A stretch of 64,000 nt of DNA. It comes from Rhodospirillaceae bacterium. Its GTDB lineage: Bacteria; Pseudomonadota; Alphaproteobacteria; Rhodospirillales; Rhodospirillaceae. The notes below the pieces were generated by a model. The model was given only the letters and a program-made list of their open reading frames with translations. It had not been told where the DNA came from and ran no database searches. The DNA is taken from positions 86,756 to 150,755 of the forward strand of contig SHWP01000001.1 of NCBI GenBank assembly GCA_009693785.1, in the 5' to 3' direction. A program made the position numbers and the translations under genes. Below are positions 48,203-59,018 of the stretch, one piece after another (position 1 is the first letter of the stretch; the number at the start of each line of letters is the position of its first letter).

Positions 48203-49012
48203 GTGACCGTCGGTGGTATGAGGATTGGGTTTTGGAGTGACAAGGAATATTTCCTTGATCGCATGAACCTGCGCGAACTGACGGCAGCTTATTTTCAATA
48301 CTATGCCATTGCCGCCTACATCGCTGTCAGTCTTGTCACTGGCGGCATCGTATTGTGGGGTTTGGCGACAGCTGCAGCGCCTCTGTGGGGCGTTATGGCG
48401 TCGATCATCGCGACCATCGTGATTTATCCCGCTGTTTGGTATGTGCTGCATCGCTATGTGTTGCACAGCAAATATATGTGGAAGCATCCGCTGACGGCTG
48501 GAGTGTGGAAGCGCATTCACTATGACCACCATTGCGATCCCAACAACCTGAAGGTTTTATTCGGCGCTTTGTACACCACGCTGCCAACCGTGGCCGTGGC
48601 CACCATGCCCGTCGGCTTTGCGCTGGGCGGCGAGTACGGCGCCTTGGCCGCGCTCTGCACGGGTGCTGTCACCACGTGCTTCTATGAATTTTTTCATTGC
48701 ATCGAGCACTTGGGTTACGCGCCTAGCTGGGGTTGGGTGCGCGAGATGAAAAAAACCCACATGGCGCACCATTTCCACAACGAGAATGGCAACTACGGCA
48801 TCACAAATTTTTTGTGGGATAAGGTGCTGGGCACGTTTTACGAAGGGGCCAAGGATAAGCCCAAATCGATGACCGTGTTCAACCTTGGCTATGACGAAGA
48901 AGTTGCAAATCTTTACCCGTATGTCTCGCGCCTGACGCCCAACTGGCCTTACAACACCAATCCTGTGCACCGTAAACGCGAGGCCGCGGCGCTCAAGTCC
49001 GCTGCCGAGTAA
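48203..49012 (+). CDS. Fatty acid hydroxylase / sterol desaturase superfamily protein
   Basis: His-cluster motifs HRYVLH, HYDHHCDPNN, HCIEHLGY, HMAHHFHNENGNYG. Confidence 0.88.
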   Translation: MTVGGMRIGFWSDKEYFLDRMNLRELTAAYFQYYAIAAYIAVSLVTGGIVLWGLATAAAPLWGVMASIIATIVIYPAVWYVLHRYVLHSKYMWKHPLTAGVWKRIHYDHHCDPNNLKVLFGALYTTLPTVAVATMPVGFALGGEYGALAALCTGAVTTCFYEFFHCIEHLGYAPSWGWVREMKKTHMAHHFHNENGNYGITNFLWDKVLGTFYEGAKDKPKSMTVFNLGYDEEVANLYPYVSRLTPNWPYNTNPVHRKREAAALKSAAE

Positions 49013-49025
49013 TCGTCACATTCAT

Positions 49026-50195
49026 TTGTCATCAACCACCCCCATGACGTCACCGCCCGTCGTTCGTAAGGTTGAGACCGGCGCGGATTGGGATGCCTTC
49101 TTCCAGGCCGCCCACGTCTGCCAGGACCACGACCCTTATTGGGTGGCGCCTTTGCGCATCATTCAGGCCGAGCAACTCAATCCCAAAAAGAATCCATGGT
49201 TTGATCACGGCGAAGCGGCCTTCTGGGTGGCGATCAAGGATGGCCAACCGGTTGGCCGTATCTCGGCGCAGATCGACCGCAGCCACTTAGATCTGCGTAA
49301 GGACGATACGGGCTTTTTTGGCTTTTTCGAAACTATCGACGACCAGGGCACCACCACTGCGCTGTTTGATGAAGCAATTCGGTGGCTCAAAACCAAAGGC
49401 ATGCAACGCGCGTTGGGACCGTTTAGCCTTAACATCAATGAAGAGTCCGGCCTTTTGGTCGACGGCTTTTCTTGTCCGCCGCGCATGATGATGGGCCATG
49501 CGCAGCCCTATTATCAAACACGCGTCGAAGGCGCCGGGTTTTCAAAGTCCGTCGACATGTTGGCCTATCTCACGCCGATGGACACAGCCTTGCCAACCAA
49601 ACAGTTGGCTTGGTTGCAACGTGCACTCGACCGCGACAAGCGGCTGACGTTGCGTCATTTCGACACCAAGCGCTTCGATCAAGACATCAACACCATCGTG
49701 CACATTTTTAACGCCGCCTGGACCGAGAATTGGGGCTTTGTGCCTCTCACCAAGCGCGAAGTACAGCATATGGCCAACGAAATGCGGCTGCTGATCGTGC
49801 CCGAACTCGTATGGTTCGCCGAGGTTTCGGGCCAGCCTGCCGCCATGTGCGTGGCGTTGCCGGACTTGAACGAGATCATCAAGGATCTAAACGGCACCCT
49901 ATGGCCATTCAATTGGGCCAAATTTGGTTGGCGGATGTTGACGCGCAAGTCCTATGTTTCGGGTACGCGCGTGCCTTTTATGGGTGTGATGCCCGAGTAT
50001 AAAAATAAAACCGTCGGTTCTGTACTGGCTTTGCTAACGGTGGGCGCGGTGCGCCGCGAATCACTACGGTTGGGCTTTCCCGTCTGCGAGATGAGCTGGG
50101 TGCTTGATTCCAACTCCCAAACCCGCCGCTCCATCGAGACCATCGGCGGCAAAGTCTATAAGACCTATCGCATGTACGAAAAGGCGATCGCCTAA
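49026..50195 (+). CDS. GNAT-like N-acyltransferase
   Basis: 389 aa; VGRISAQIDRSHLDLRKDDTGFFGFFETIDDQGTTTALFDEAIRWLKTKGMQRALGPFSLNINEESGLLVDGF. Confidence 0.75.
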   Translation: MSSTTPMTSPPVVRKVETGADWDAFFQAAHVCQDHDPYWVAPLRIIQAEQLNPKKNPWFDHGEAAFWVAIKDGQPVGRISAQIDRSHLDLRKDDTGFFGFFETIDDQGTTTALFDEAIRWLKTKGMQRALGPFSLNINEESGLLVDGFSCPPRMMMGHAQPYYQTRVEGAGFSKSVDMLAYLTPMDTALPTKQLAWLQRALDRDKRLTLRHFDTKRFDQDINTIVHIFNAAWTENWGFVPLTKREVQHMANEMRLLIVPELVWFAEVSGQPAAMCVALPDLNEIIKDLNGTLWPFNWAKFGWRMLTRKSYVSGTRVPFMGVMPEYKNKTVGSVLALLTVGAVRRESLRLGFPVCEMSWVLDSNSQTRRSIETIGGKVYKTYRMYEKAIA

Positions 50196-50215
50196 ATTAC
50201 CTGCTGTGCCATGGC

Positions 50216-51498
50216 CTATCGTGCAGCGGCATGTTGCTCCGGCCGCTGGTGCCAATCCTTCAGCGCGCCGTACACAATCGTGCGCATCTCGGTATCGCGG
50301 TCGATGGTGTAGGGTAGGGTAGCGGTATAGAAAATTCCCGCGATTTGTTCGGCCGGGTCGATCCAAAAATGCGTTTGCCCCGCCCCCGACCAACCGTAGC
50401 TGCTCAATGATCCGCGCGACAGCACCTCATCGGCATTGGCCTCAATGCCGACACCCAAGCCAAAGCTTGGGCCACCAGCGGGCACCTGGTTCACATTGAT
50501 CATCTCGACGGTGGATTGCTTTAGCAATCGTTTGCCGTCCCACACTCCGCCATTCAACATCATCTGAGAATAGCGGATAAAATCGCGCGCGGTGGTCGAT
50601 AGGCCCCCGCCGCCCGAGGGAGGCGGTGGAGTGCGATTGGTAAATTGCGGCGCGCCGCTGCCCGTGCGGTTTTCTAGCTTGCCGTCTTTCAACACATAGA
50701 CAATCGCCACGCGGTCTTGTTTGGACTCTGGAATGCGGAACGTTATGTCGGTCATGCCCAGCGGATCGAAGATGCGCTTTTGTAAAAAAATGTCGAAGGG
50801 CTGACCCGACACTTTCTCAATGACTGCGGCCAGCACATCGTGCGCTACGCTGTACTCCCAGCGCTCGCCCGGCTGAAACAACAACGGCACGCTGGTCAAG
50901 TTGTCGATGAATTCTTCGCGCGTCGTGGTCGCGGCCATACCCACTTGTTTGTCGCGCAACATGCGGTGAACGGGTGAATCCCTAAACGAGGCATAGGTAA
51001 ACCCGGCGCGGTGGGCCAGTAAATCACGGATGGTAATGGGCCGCTTCAAGGGCTCGGTGATCATCTCTACGCCCGAACCCGACACATGCGCGCGCAGTTT
51101 GGCGAGTTGGGGTACCCAGCGCGCGGCTTCATCGTCCAACTTAAGTTTGCCATCATCCATCAAAATCAGTGTTGCCGTAGCCGTGAGGGCTTTGGTGGAC
51201 GAAAAGCCGGAAAATAGTGTCAGGCGTTATAGGCCGCTTTTTCTCGATATCCGCCCAGCCGACGGATTCCACCGCCACCACCTTGCCGTGGCGGGCCACC
51301 ACCATCAGCGCTCCGGGGGATCACGCCTTCATTCACACGCACCTGCATGGCCGTGCGTAATTGATTGCCGAGGTCGGGTGCGAAGCCCTGGCTTTCGGGG
51401 GTAGCACGCGGCAGGCCATAGTCCTCGGCCTGCGCAGTCACGGCGCTCAAAAAGACGACAAGAAGGGTGATCAAGGATTTCATGGCAATTTCCCCCAC
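50216..51498 (-). pseudogene. Beta-lactamase-family serine hydrolase split by two frameshifts
   Basis: 50216..51163 (LMDDGKLKLDDEAARWVPQL... to C-terminus) plus 51220..51498 (signal peptide and VRVNEGVIP). The missing SxxK region (FSSTKALTATATLIL) is readable in another frame between them. Confidence 0.85.
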
Positions 51499-51606
51499 TA
51501 TTCAGGGCCTTAAGTCTGCCGCCCAATGGACGTGTAATCAACACTTCATCCCTTGGCAGGTTCGGGCCTGGCCCTTAGCCTAACCCAGTCTTTTAGGGAG
51601 AACCCA

Positions 51607-53073
51607 ATGCCCGCCACCCGCCGCCGCTTACTCACCACCTCCGCTGTTGCCGGACTTGGCAGCGTATTGCCTGGTTTGCTCAAGCCGCGTATGGCGCGCG
51701 CAGCTGAAAAAACAGACGTCATTATCATTGGTGCTGGGTTAGCGGGCCTCAAGGCTGCCATCGAATTGCAAGAGCAAGGCGCCAAGGTGCTGGTGCTTGA
51801 AGCCAACAGCCGGGTAGGCGGGCGTGCCTTCACGGCCGATCACCTCCCCGGCCGTCCTGAATTGGGCGCCAGCCAAATCGGGCCCGACTATGCCCGCGTG
51901 CTTGATATGTGTACCCGCATAAATGTGAAACTCGGCCCCGGCTCGAATATTAACGCGCCATTCGCATTTCATGTGGGGGGCCGGCTGATCAAGAAAGAGG
52001 AATGGAAAGCAGCGCCCGAAAATAAAACCGCTGGCGAGGAACGCGGAGTGCTTCCCGCAGCGCTGTTTTCATTTTATTTGCGCAAGCATATGCCGCTCAA
52101 AGCCGCCGAAGACTGGCTTGAACCAGCCGCCGCGCCATTCGATGTTGCCCCAGGCCCGTGGCTCAAAAGCAAGGGTATCTCCGACGAAGCCTTGCGCCTG
52201 ATGGATTACGGCATCTCACCCGATGTCTGGAATACCTCGTTGCTCACGCTGATGCAGGAAGAAGCGCGCGGCATGACAATTTTTGGCTCATCGAGCGATG
52301 CCAGCAAGGACCGCTTCGCTCAGTACGCCGAAACCTCGCAACATGTCGAGGGCGGCACCTCACGCTTGCCCGAGGCGATGGCCAAGCATCTGAACGGTGC
52401 GGTGCTGACAAATAAAATCGTGGCCGAGATCGCCATGACATCCAAGGATGTCACTGTACGCTGCCTTGATGGCACGTCCTACCAAGCCGACTTTGCCATC
52501 TCAGCGATACCGTTTCGTCCCCTCAATCGCATCGCTATTAACCCGCCGCTTGAAGGGATGCAGGCCGAAGCCGTGCGTCACATGCCCTATAACAACAATA
52601 CGCAGGTCCATTTCGTTTTGAAGGGCTCGCCCTATTGGGAGCAAGATGGCATGGATGCCAGTATTTGGTCCGATGGCCCCGTCACCAGTTTCCGCCAATC
52701 GATTGGCTACGATGGCAGCCGAACAAAGGCCATGGCATTTTGTGTCGGCAAGAAGGGCGATCGCATTGACCAAATGGCGCCCAAAGACCGCGCGGCATTT
52801 GTCGTGACCGAGCTGGAACGCATGCGCCCCTCAATGAAGGGCAAACTTGAGATCACCGGCGTGCACTCATGGCCGCAGTATATGTTCGTGGAGGGGTGCC
52901 GCCATTCTTATGGGCCGGGTCAAGTCACGCGCTGGGCCGCCGACATGATCAAGCCCCATGGCCGCATTCACTTTGCGGGCGAACACACCCGGCGTTTGGA
53001 TGTGGGCATGGAATCGGCGATGGAATCGGGCGAGCGCGCGGCCATCGAGATCATCACCCGGATGCAAGGATAA
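51607..53073 (+). CDS. Flavin monoamine oxidase family protein, TAT-like signal
   Basis: MPATRRRLLTTSAVAGLG; TDVIIIGAGLAGLKAAIELQEQGAKVLVLEANSRVGGRAFT; C-terminal HFAGEHTRRLDVGMESAMESGERAA. Confidence 0.9.
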   Translation: MPATRRRLLTTSAVAGLGSVLPGLLKPRMARAAEKTDVIIIGAGLAGLKAAIELQEQGAKVLVLEANSRVGGRAFTADHLPGRPELGASQIGPDYARVLDMCTRINVKLGPGSNINAPFAFHVGGRLIKKEEWKAAPENKTAGEERGVLPAALFSFYLRKHMPLKAAEDWLEPAAAPFDVAPGPWLKSKGISDEALRLMDYGISPDVWNTSLLTLMQEEARGMTIFGSSSDASKDRFAQYAETSQHVEGGTSRLPEAMAKHLNGAVLTNKIVAEIAMTSKDVTVRCLDGTSYQADFAISAIPFRPLNRIAINPPLEGMQAEAVRHMPYNNNTQVHFVLKGSPYWEQDGMDASIWSDGPVTSFRQSIGYDGSRTKAMAFCVGKKGDRIDQMAPKDRAAFVVTELERMRPSMKGKLEITGVHSWPQYMFVEGCRHSYGPGQVTRWAADMIKPHGRIHFAGEHTRRLDVGMESAMESGERAAIEIITRMQG

Positions 53074-53087
53074 ATCCGGAGACAACA

Positions 53088-54607
53088 GTGAAACCTTGCG
53101 GCCGCAGATATCTGGTTTTGGCGGTCGTAGCCGCGCTTGCCGCGCTACCCGCAGCTGCTGCCGACAAAGTGGTGCGTATCGCTGTCGGTGGTTGGACGCC
53201 CGGGCTTGGCAACCCTTACGCCTCCATGGTCTCGGGCACGAACCATCCCTACGTCGGCATGTTTGACGCGCTCACGTTCCTTGCGAGCGATGGTACCGTC
53301 GAGCCCGCGCTGGCGACTTCATGGCAAGCCGACAATTCGACGACCTGGACCTTCAAACTCCGGCCAGGGATCTCGTTCGTCAACGGCGAGCCGATGAATG
53401 CCGCGGCCGTCGTTGCCATGGTCGATTGGCTTAAGTCACAGGACGGGCAACGATTCTTTCTTGGCAGCGAGGCGCGCAATATCGAAACGGTGATTGCTGC
53501 CGATGACCTGACCGTCGTGTTCAAGACTAAATCCCCGATGTCATTTTTCCGCGCCGCGTCAGTCTGCTGGACATGATCCCACCAAAGTATTTCAAGGAGG
53601 TCGGCGCTGATACGTTTGCTCAGAAACCGATTGGCACCGGGCCGTTCGCACTGCGGACTTGGGGCAGGGATATCGCGCGTTCGATTTGGGACGCGAGCCC
53701 CAACTCGTGGCGGGCTGCAAAACATCTCAACCGTGTCGAATTTGTTATACTCCCCGAACCGGCCCGGAGAACTCAGGCGCTGATGCTTGGTGAGGTGGAT
53801 GTTGCCTACGGCATTGGTCTCATTGATGGCGAGGAACTTGCCGCCAGCGGCATGCACGTTGAGATCGGCAGGTTGCCGACGGTCGGCGGCCTCACGTTGC
53901 CGAACAACCGCGATGGCTCGCCGCTCAAGGACGTTCGCGTCAGGCAAGCGTTCAATTACGCCGTTGACCGCGAGACCATCGCTAAGTTGATATTGCGCGG
54001 GTCAGTCACGCCCTCTGCAAACGGCATTGAGCCTGGTGTGTTCGGCTATAACCCAGCCTTGAAGCCCTATCCCTATGATCCGGCCAAGGCTAAGGCGCTG
54101 TTGGCGGCTGCAGGGTACCCCAACGGAATTTCCTTGACCGCGAGGGTGCTTGCCACCGGCATCACCGATGGCGAAGCCATGTACCAGCGCATCGCACAAG
54201 ACTTGGCGGCTGTTGGAATCAAGGTCGAGTTCCGCAACGCGCTTGGCCCTGATTGGGTCGGCATGTGGACATCGGGCGATTGGAAGGGCGCTGACATCAT
54301 CTCGCATACGTGGGGTGGGTCGACCTATATGGACGCCCAGCGGCCGCTTGAGAACATCATGTGCAAGAAACAGGGCGCTTTTTTCTGCAACCCCGAGATC
54401 GACGCGATGATCGAGGAAAGTAGCAAGACGTTCGATCCCGTTGAGCGCGAAAAGAAGCTGCACGCCGTGCTCGCGAAGTTGTATGATCTGGCGCCAGCCT
54501 TATTCCTATTTCCGCAGACCGACGTCATAGCGTTTTCTCCAAACGTGACGAATATTGCCTTCAAGGGCAGATTTTTGGATTGGGCGGAGCTCGACATAAA
54601 GAATTAG
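53088..54607 (+). pseudogene. Family-5 (peptide/nickel-type) ABC solute-binding protein, one frameshift
   Basis: GTG at 53088; FVNGEPMNAAAVVAMVDWLKS. Frame breaks at the C4 run 53533-53536 and continues in 53573..54607; the join restores SPDVIFPRRVSLLDMIPPKYF, as in the downstream paralog. Confidence 0.88.
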
Positions 54608-54747
54608 ACGGAGAGTGTCATTGTTGGAGATATGCCTATAGTAAGGACGGCCTTGCACGGCCGAAACGCAAGAAAGCCGAAGACCTTGAGAAGATGGATG
54701 GTGAATTCATTCCAATCTGAAAGTACTTCGACTACGATATACGAACC

Positions 54748-56301
54748 ATGCCCATTACGCAGTTCCGCACTTTAGCAAAGATAAAACTCTACGGCCTTAG
54801 CATTGGACTCGCGCTGGGGTTGGCGCTGTTTATGTCAGGCGCATCGGCCAAAACCATTCGCATCGGCGTGGCCCAATGGCCACCAGCCATGGGCAATCCC
54901 TATGGTCAGCAGATGCAAGGCGCGGTGCATCCATTTCCGGGCATATTCGACGCACTGACGTACATGGATTCGCAGGGGCGAACGCAGCCGGGCCTTGCCC
55001 TGTCGTGGCGCTCGGACCGGGCCAACACCTGGACATTCACGCTGCGACCCGGCGTGCGCTTTATCAACGGTGAGCCGTTCAATGCCGCCGCCGTCGTGGC
55101 CATGATCGAGTGGCTGAAATCCCCCGATGCACAGCGATACTTTTATGCTCCTGAAGTGAAAAATATCGCAAGCGTCAACGCGCTCGATGACATGACGGTT
55201 GTTTTTAAAACTCATCAACCCGATGTCATTTTACCCAAGCGCCTCAGCTTACTGTTGGTGGTGCCGCCCAGGCTGTGGCAGGAGGCGGGGGTTGAGGGTT
55301 TCTCGCAGCGCCCGCGCGGCAGTGGTGCGTTCACGATTGAATCGTGGGGCCGCGATAAAGGCGTCTATGCTCTTGAAGCCCAAACGGGCTCTTGGCGGCC
55401 AGCCAAACATCTCAACCGCGTCGAATTTCGCATTTTGCCCGAGCAAACCACCCGCGTTCAGGCGTTGACGACCGGTCAAATCGATATCGCCTACATCATT
55501 GGTTATGAGGACATCGACACGCTCAAAGCACAAGGGTTCAACATCGTCATCAACCCCATCGCCACAGCCAGCGCTATTGCGTTATCCAACTTCAACAAGA
55601 ACTCACCGTTGGCCGACAAACGCGTCCGCCAGGCCATGAACTATGCGGTCAATCGCACGGCCATTGCTCGGGCGATTTTGCACGGAACGGTCAAACCTGC
55701 GGCCAATGGCATCGAACCCGGCGTGTTTGGCTATGACCCCGATGTGATTCCATACCCCTACGACCCCGCCAAGGCGCGCGCCTTGCTGGCCGAGGCCGGA
55801 TACGCCGATGGATTTAAATTGAAGGCCACCGTGCTGACGGTGGGTGCGCCAGATGCACCGGCAGTGTTTCAGCAAGTCGCGCAAGACTTGGCGGCAGTTG
55901 TCATATCGATGGAACTCAACGGCGTGCTTGGCACCGACTGGGTGCAGATGTGGACCTCGGGCGATTGGCGCGGGGCTGACGCGCTCTCATCCAATTGGAA
56001 TGGCGCCACTTACATGGACGCGGGCCGCGCGCTGGAATCTTACACGTGCGCCAGGGCCCAGCCGTTTTTCTGCGCCCCCGAGGTGGAGGACATTTTCGCG
56101 CGCAGCAATGTGGAGTTCGACGAGAACAAACGCGAGATCCAGCTGCGTCAGGCATTGGCAATTTTGTACGACCTTGCACCGACGATCTACCTGTTTCCGC
56201 AACCCGAGATCATGGCCGTCTCGCCTAAAGTGAAGAACATGGTATTCCGCGGACGCTACTTGGACTGGACCGAGGTGGATATTGAGGAGCCGGTGCCGTG
56301 A
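54748..56301 (+). CDS. Family-5 ABC solute-binding protein (paralog of the preceding gene)
   Basis: Signal peptide; FINGEPFNAAAVVAMIEWLKSPDAQRYFYAPEVKNIASVNALDDMTVVFKTHQPDVILPKRLSLL. Confidence 0.92.
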   Translation: MPITQFRTLAKIKLYGLSIGLALGLALFMSGASAKTIRIGVAQWPPAMGNPYGQQMQGAVHPFPGIFDALTYMDSQGRTQPGLALSWRSDRANTWTFTLRPGVRFINGEPFNAAAVVAMIEWLKSPDAQRYFYAPEVKNIASVNALDDMTVVFKTHQPDVILPKRLSLLLVVPPRLWQEAGVEGFSQRPRGSGAFTIESWGRDKGVYALEAQTGSWRPAKHLNRVEFRILPEQTTRVQALTTGQIDIAYIIGYEDIDTLKAQGFNIVINPIATASAIALSNFNKNSPLADKRVRQAMNYAVNRTAIARAILHGTVKPAANGIEPGVFGYDPDVIPYPYDPAKARALLAEAGYADGFKLKATVLTVGAPDAPAVFQQVAQDLAAVVISMELNGVLGTDWVQMWTSGDWRGADALSSNWNGATYMDAGRALESYTCARAQPFFCAPEVEDIFARSNVEFDENKREIQLRQALAILYDLAPTIYLFPQPEIMAVSPKVKNMVFRGRYLDWTEVDIEEPVP

Positions 56302-56341
56302 TGGTGCTCAAGGCCTTTGATAACAACGTGAAACCGTTCTG

Positions 56342-56590
56342 ATGTTCGCCACTTACCTTCGCATCGCCGTCATCATCCTCGCGCTGATTGGCGCGGTGAT
56401 ATTGTTTGCCTTTGCCTTCACCACGGCAGCAGTGGTGTTACTGGTGGTGTTGTTGATCGGGTTTATCTTCGGACGCGGCAGCGTCAGCCGTTGGGTTGTC
56501 GTGCGGCGCAGTTCATCAAACACTCAGCGCGGGCCGATTACCATCGACCACGACCCCAAGGATTTACCAAATCGCGACAAGACCGAGTAA
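56342..56590 (+). CDS. Small hydrophobic hypothetical membrane protein
   Basis: 82 aa with two hydrophobic stretches. Confidence 0.55.
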   Translation: MFATYLRIAVIILALIGAVILFAFAFTTAAVVLLVVLLIGFIFGRGSVSRWVVVRRSSSNTQRGPITIDHDPKDLPNRDKTE

Positions 56591-56604
56591 ACGTGAAGCC
56601 TTTA

Positions 56605-58950
56605 TCACCGCTCGATGATAGTGGGTGGTGCGAAGACGCTTACAGCTGGAACCTCGCCTGCCCAGCGCTCGATCTCGACCAGGCAGGTTTGGGCCGATGA
56701 ACCTTGCGCCAGCTTCGAGGTGCCCGCATCACGCGTCAGCACATTAGCATTGCCATGAACACAGAAGGGCAGCTCATTGCCCCGCGTGGCTGCCGAAGCC
56801 GCCGCCGGATCGAACCACGCCCCCGTGGCCAATTGAAGAACGCCAGGGCGCACCTGATCGGTGATCACCGCACCAGCCAGGCACGAGCCGCGATCGTTCA
56901 ATAGCCTTACCACGTCGCCGGACGTTATCTTGCGCGCCGAGGCATCAATGGGGTGAATCCACACCGGCTCGCGGCCTTGCACTTTGCTAGCCTGGGCGTG
57001 CGCACCATTATCGTACTGACTATGCAATCTCGTGCGCGGCTGGTTCGAAATGAGATGCAACGGGTATTGTTTGGCACGGGTTGCACCCAGCCATTCCGCT
57101 GGCTCGAACCATGTGGCATGACCAGGGCAATCGTAATAGCCGAAGCCCGCGATGCGCTCGGAAAAAATTTCAATCTTGCCGCTGGGCGTGGCAAGTTTGT
57201 GTGCAACCGGATCCTTGCGAAAATCCGCAAGAAAAACCTGTCCCGCGCCACGTTCGGGAAATTCGACATAGCCCTGCTGCCAGAAAGCATCAAAGCCGGG
57301 CATGGTCACGCCAACCTTCTCCGCGCGTTCCTGCCAGCGTTGATACAGCAACCCAATCCAGCCCATTTCATCGCGGCCATCGGTAAAAGCTTCGGCCAAT
57401 CCCAATCGCGCGGCGAGGACTGCGAAAATGTCGTGGTCGCTGCGGGCCTGCCCAAAGGGCTCGACCGCTTTGTGCATGGCCAGCGCATAGGTATCTTGTA
57501 GCGCGCCGGTGATATCGTTGCGTTCCAGTGTCGTTGTCACTGGCAGCACAATATCAGCGTGTCGCGCATTGGCGTTCCACCAGGCCTCGTGAACAATGAC
57601 GGTTTCCGGCCTTTGCCAAGCCCGCACCAACCGGCCCAAGTTTTGGTGGTGATGGAACGGATTACCGCCGCACCAATAAACGATTCTTGCATCGGGGTAG
57701 GTCAAGCGTTGACCGTTGTAATCGAACACAGCGCCTGGGTTTTCCAGCATGTCAGTGATGCGCGCGACGGGAATGAAGGCTTTGACCGGGTTGGCGGGCA
57801 CAGTGAGCGATGGCGGATGAATGCGCGAACCTCCGGCCCCGATGCCGTTGGCAGCGCCGTAGCCAAAACCGATACCACCGCCGGGAAGGCCAATTTGTCC
57901 CAGCATGGCCGCCAGCGTGATCGCCATCCAATAGGTTTGTTCGCCATGATCGGCGCGTTGCAATGACCACGATATCGTAATCAATATGCGTCGCGCGGCC
58001 ATGTCATGGGCGAGTTGACGAATCATTTCGGGTGGCACGCCGGTGATGCGGCTGGCCCAATCGGCGTCTTTGGGCACACCATCGCTTTGTCCGATCAGGT
58101 AAGGCCTAAACTTCTCCCAACCCACGCAATGCGAGTTAAGAAAGGCCTCGTCGGCCAAGCCGTCGGTCACTAACGTATGTGCAAGGCCTAACATCAAGGC
58201 CACGTCGGTATTGGGGCGCGGGGCAATCCACTGCGCCTTCAAAAAATCTGCCGCATCGTCACGCATGGCGCTGACCGAGACGACTTTCACGCCGCGCGCA
58301 GCCAAGCGTTGTTGGGCCTCACGTGCGACGTGTTTACCAAAGCCGCCGCCATGTACTTGGCTGTTCTTTAACGCAAGGCCGCCAAAGGCGACGATCAGTT
58401 GGGTGTGGTCGGCAATCACATCCCAAGTACTCATCTGGTTGGTGAGGCCCCAGAAGTCGCCCATGACATGGGGCACGATGACTTCCGCCGCACCGGCAGA
58501 ATAGGTGTTGACCGAAAACGCATGGCCGCCGAACAGATTCAAAAACCGCCGCAATTGACCCTGGGCATGGTGGAAACGCCCTGCACTGGCCCAGCCATAG
58601 GAGCCAGCGAAGATCGACGCATTGCCGTGAATTTGTTTTACGCGGCTCAGTTCGGCTGCGGCGATATCAAGCGCCTCGTCCCACGGCACGGCAACAAAGG
58701 GCTCGCTCCCACGTGCATTGCCATCGCGGCGCGCGCCATGTTTCAGCCAGCCTTGGCGAATCATGGGCTGGGCAATTCTGACCGCATCGGACAATGCGCC
58801 GGGCATGGAGCGCCCACTCGGCGAGGGGTCCGGGTCGGCGGCAAAGCCATGCATGGACGTGACCGCGCCGTCCTTCACCTCAGCGCGGTAGGCACCCCAG
58901 TGGGTAACGGTCGGAATCAGACGCGTAATGGAGTCGTTGTCCATGTCCAT
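56605..58950 (-). CDS. Molybdopterin-dependent oxidoreductase (DMSO/biotin sulfoxide reductase family)
   Basis: 781 aa; ASIFAGSYGWASAGRFHHAQGQLRRFLNLFGGHAFSVNTYSAGAAEVIVPHVMG; RLHSQYDNGAHAQASKVQGREPVWIHPIDA. Confidence 0.93.
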   Translation of the reverse strand: MDMDNDSITRLIPTVTHWGAYRAEVKDGAVTSMHGFAADPDPSPSGRSMPGALSDAVRIAQPMIRQGWLKHGARRDGNARGSEPFVAVPWDEALDIAAAELSRVKQIHGNASIFAGSYGWASAGRFHHAQGQLRRFLNLFGGHAFSVNTYSAGAAEVIVPHVMGDFWGLTNQMSTWDVIADHTQLIVAFGGLALKNSQVHGGGFGKHVAREAQQRLAARGVKVVSVSAMRDDAADFLKAQWIAPRPNTDVALMLGLAHTLVTDGLADEAFLNSHCVGWEKFRPYLIGQSDGVPKDADWASRITGVPPEMIRQLAHDMAARRILITISWSLQRADHGEQTYWMAITLAAMLGQIGLPGGGIGFGYGAANGIGAGGSRIHPPSLTVPANPVKAFIPVARITDMLENPGAVFDYNGQRLTYPDARIVYWCGGNPFHHHQNLGRLVRAWQRPETVIVHEAWWNANARHADIVLPVTTTLERNDITGALQDTYALAMHKAVEPFGQARSDHDIFAVLAARLGLAEAFTDGRDEMGWIGLLYQRWQERAEKVGVTMPGFDAFWQQGYVEFPERGAGQVFLADFRKDPVAHKLATPSGKIEIFSERIAGFGYYDCPGHATWFEPAEWLGATRAKQYPLHLISNQPRTRLHSQYDNGAHAQASKVQGREPVWIHPIDASARKITSGDVVRLLNDRGSCLAGAVITDQVRPGVLQLATGAWFDPAAASAATRGNELPFCVHGNANVLTRDAGTSKLAQGSSAQTCLVEIERWAGEVPAVSVFAPPTIIER

Positions 58951-59018
58951 AATCTAAACCGTTTCGAGGGGTGCTGTCCTGGCCTATGCTAGCCGCCCAA
59001 TTGATTAGGGAAGGTGTC

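Noticed and set aside
56953-57501. 182-aa plus-strand ORF inside the molybdopterin oxidoreductase
   Set aside because: Antisense to a strongly supported CDS; no recognisable domain.
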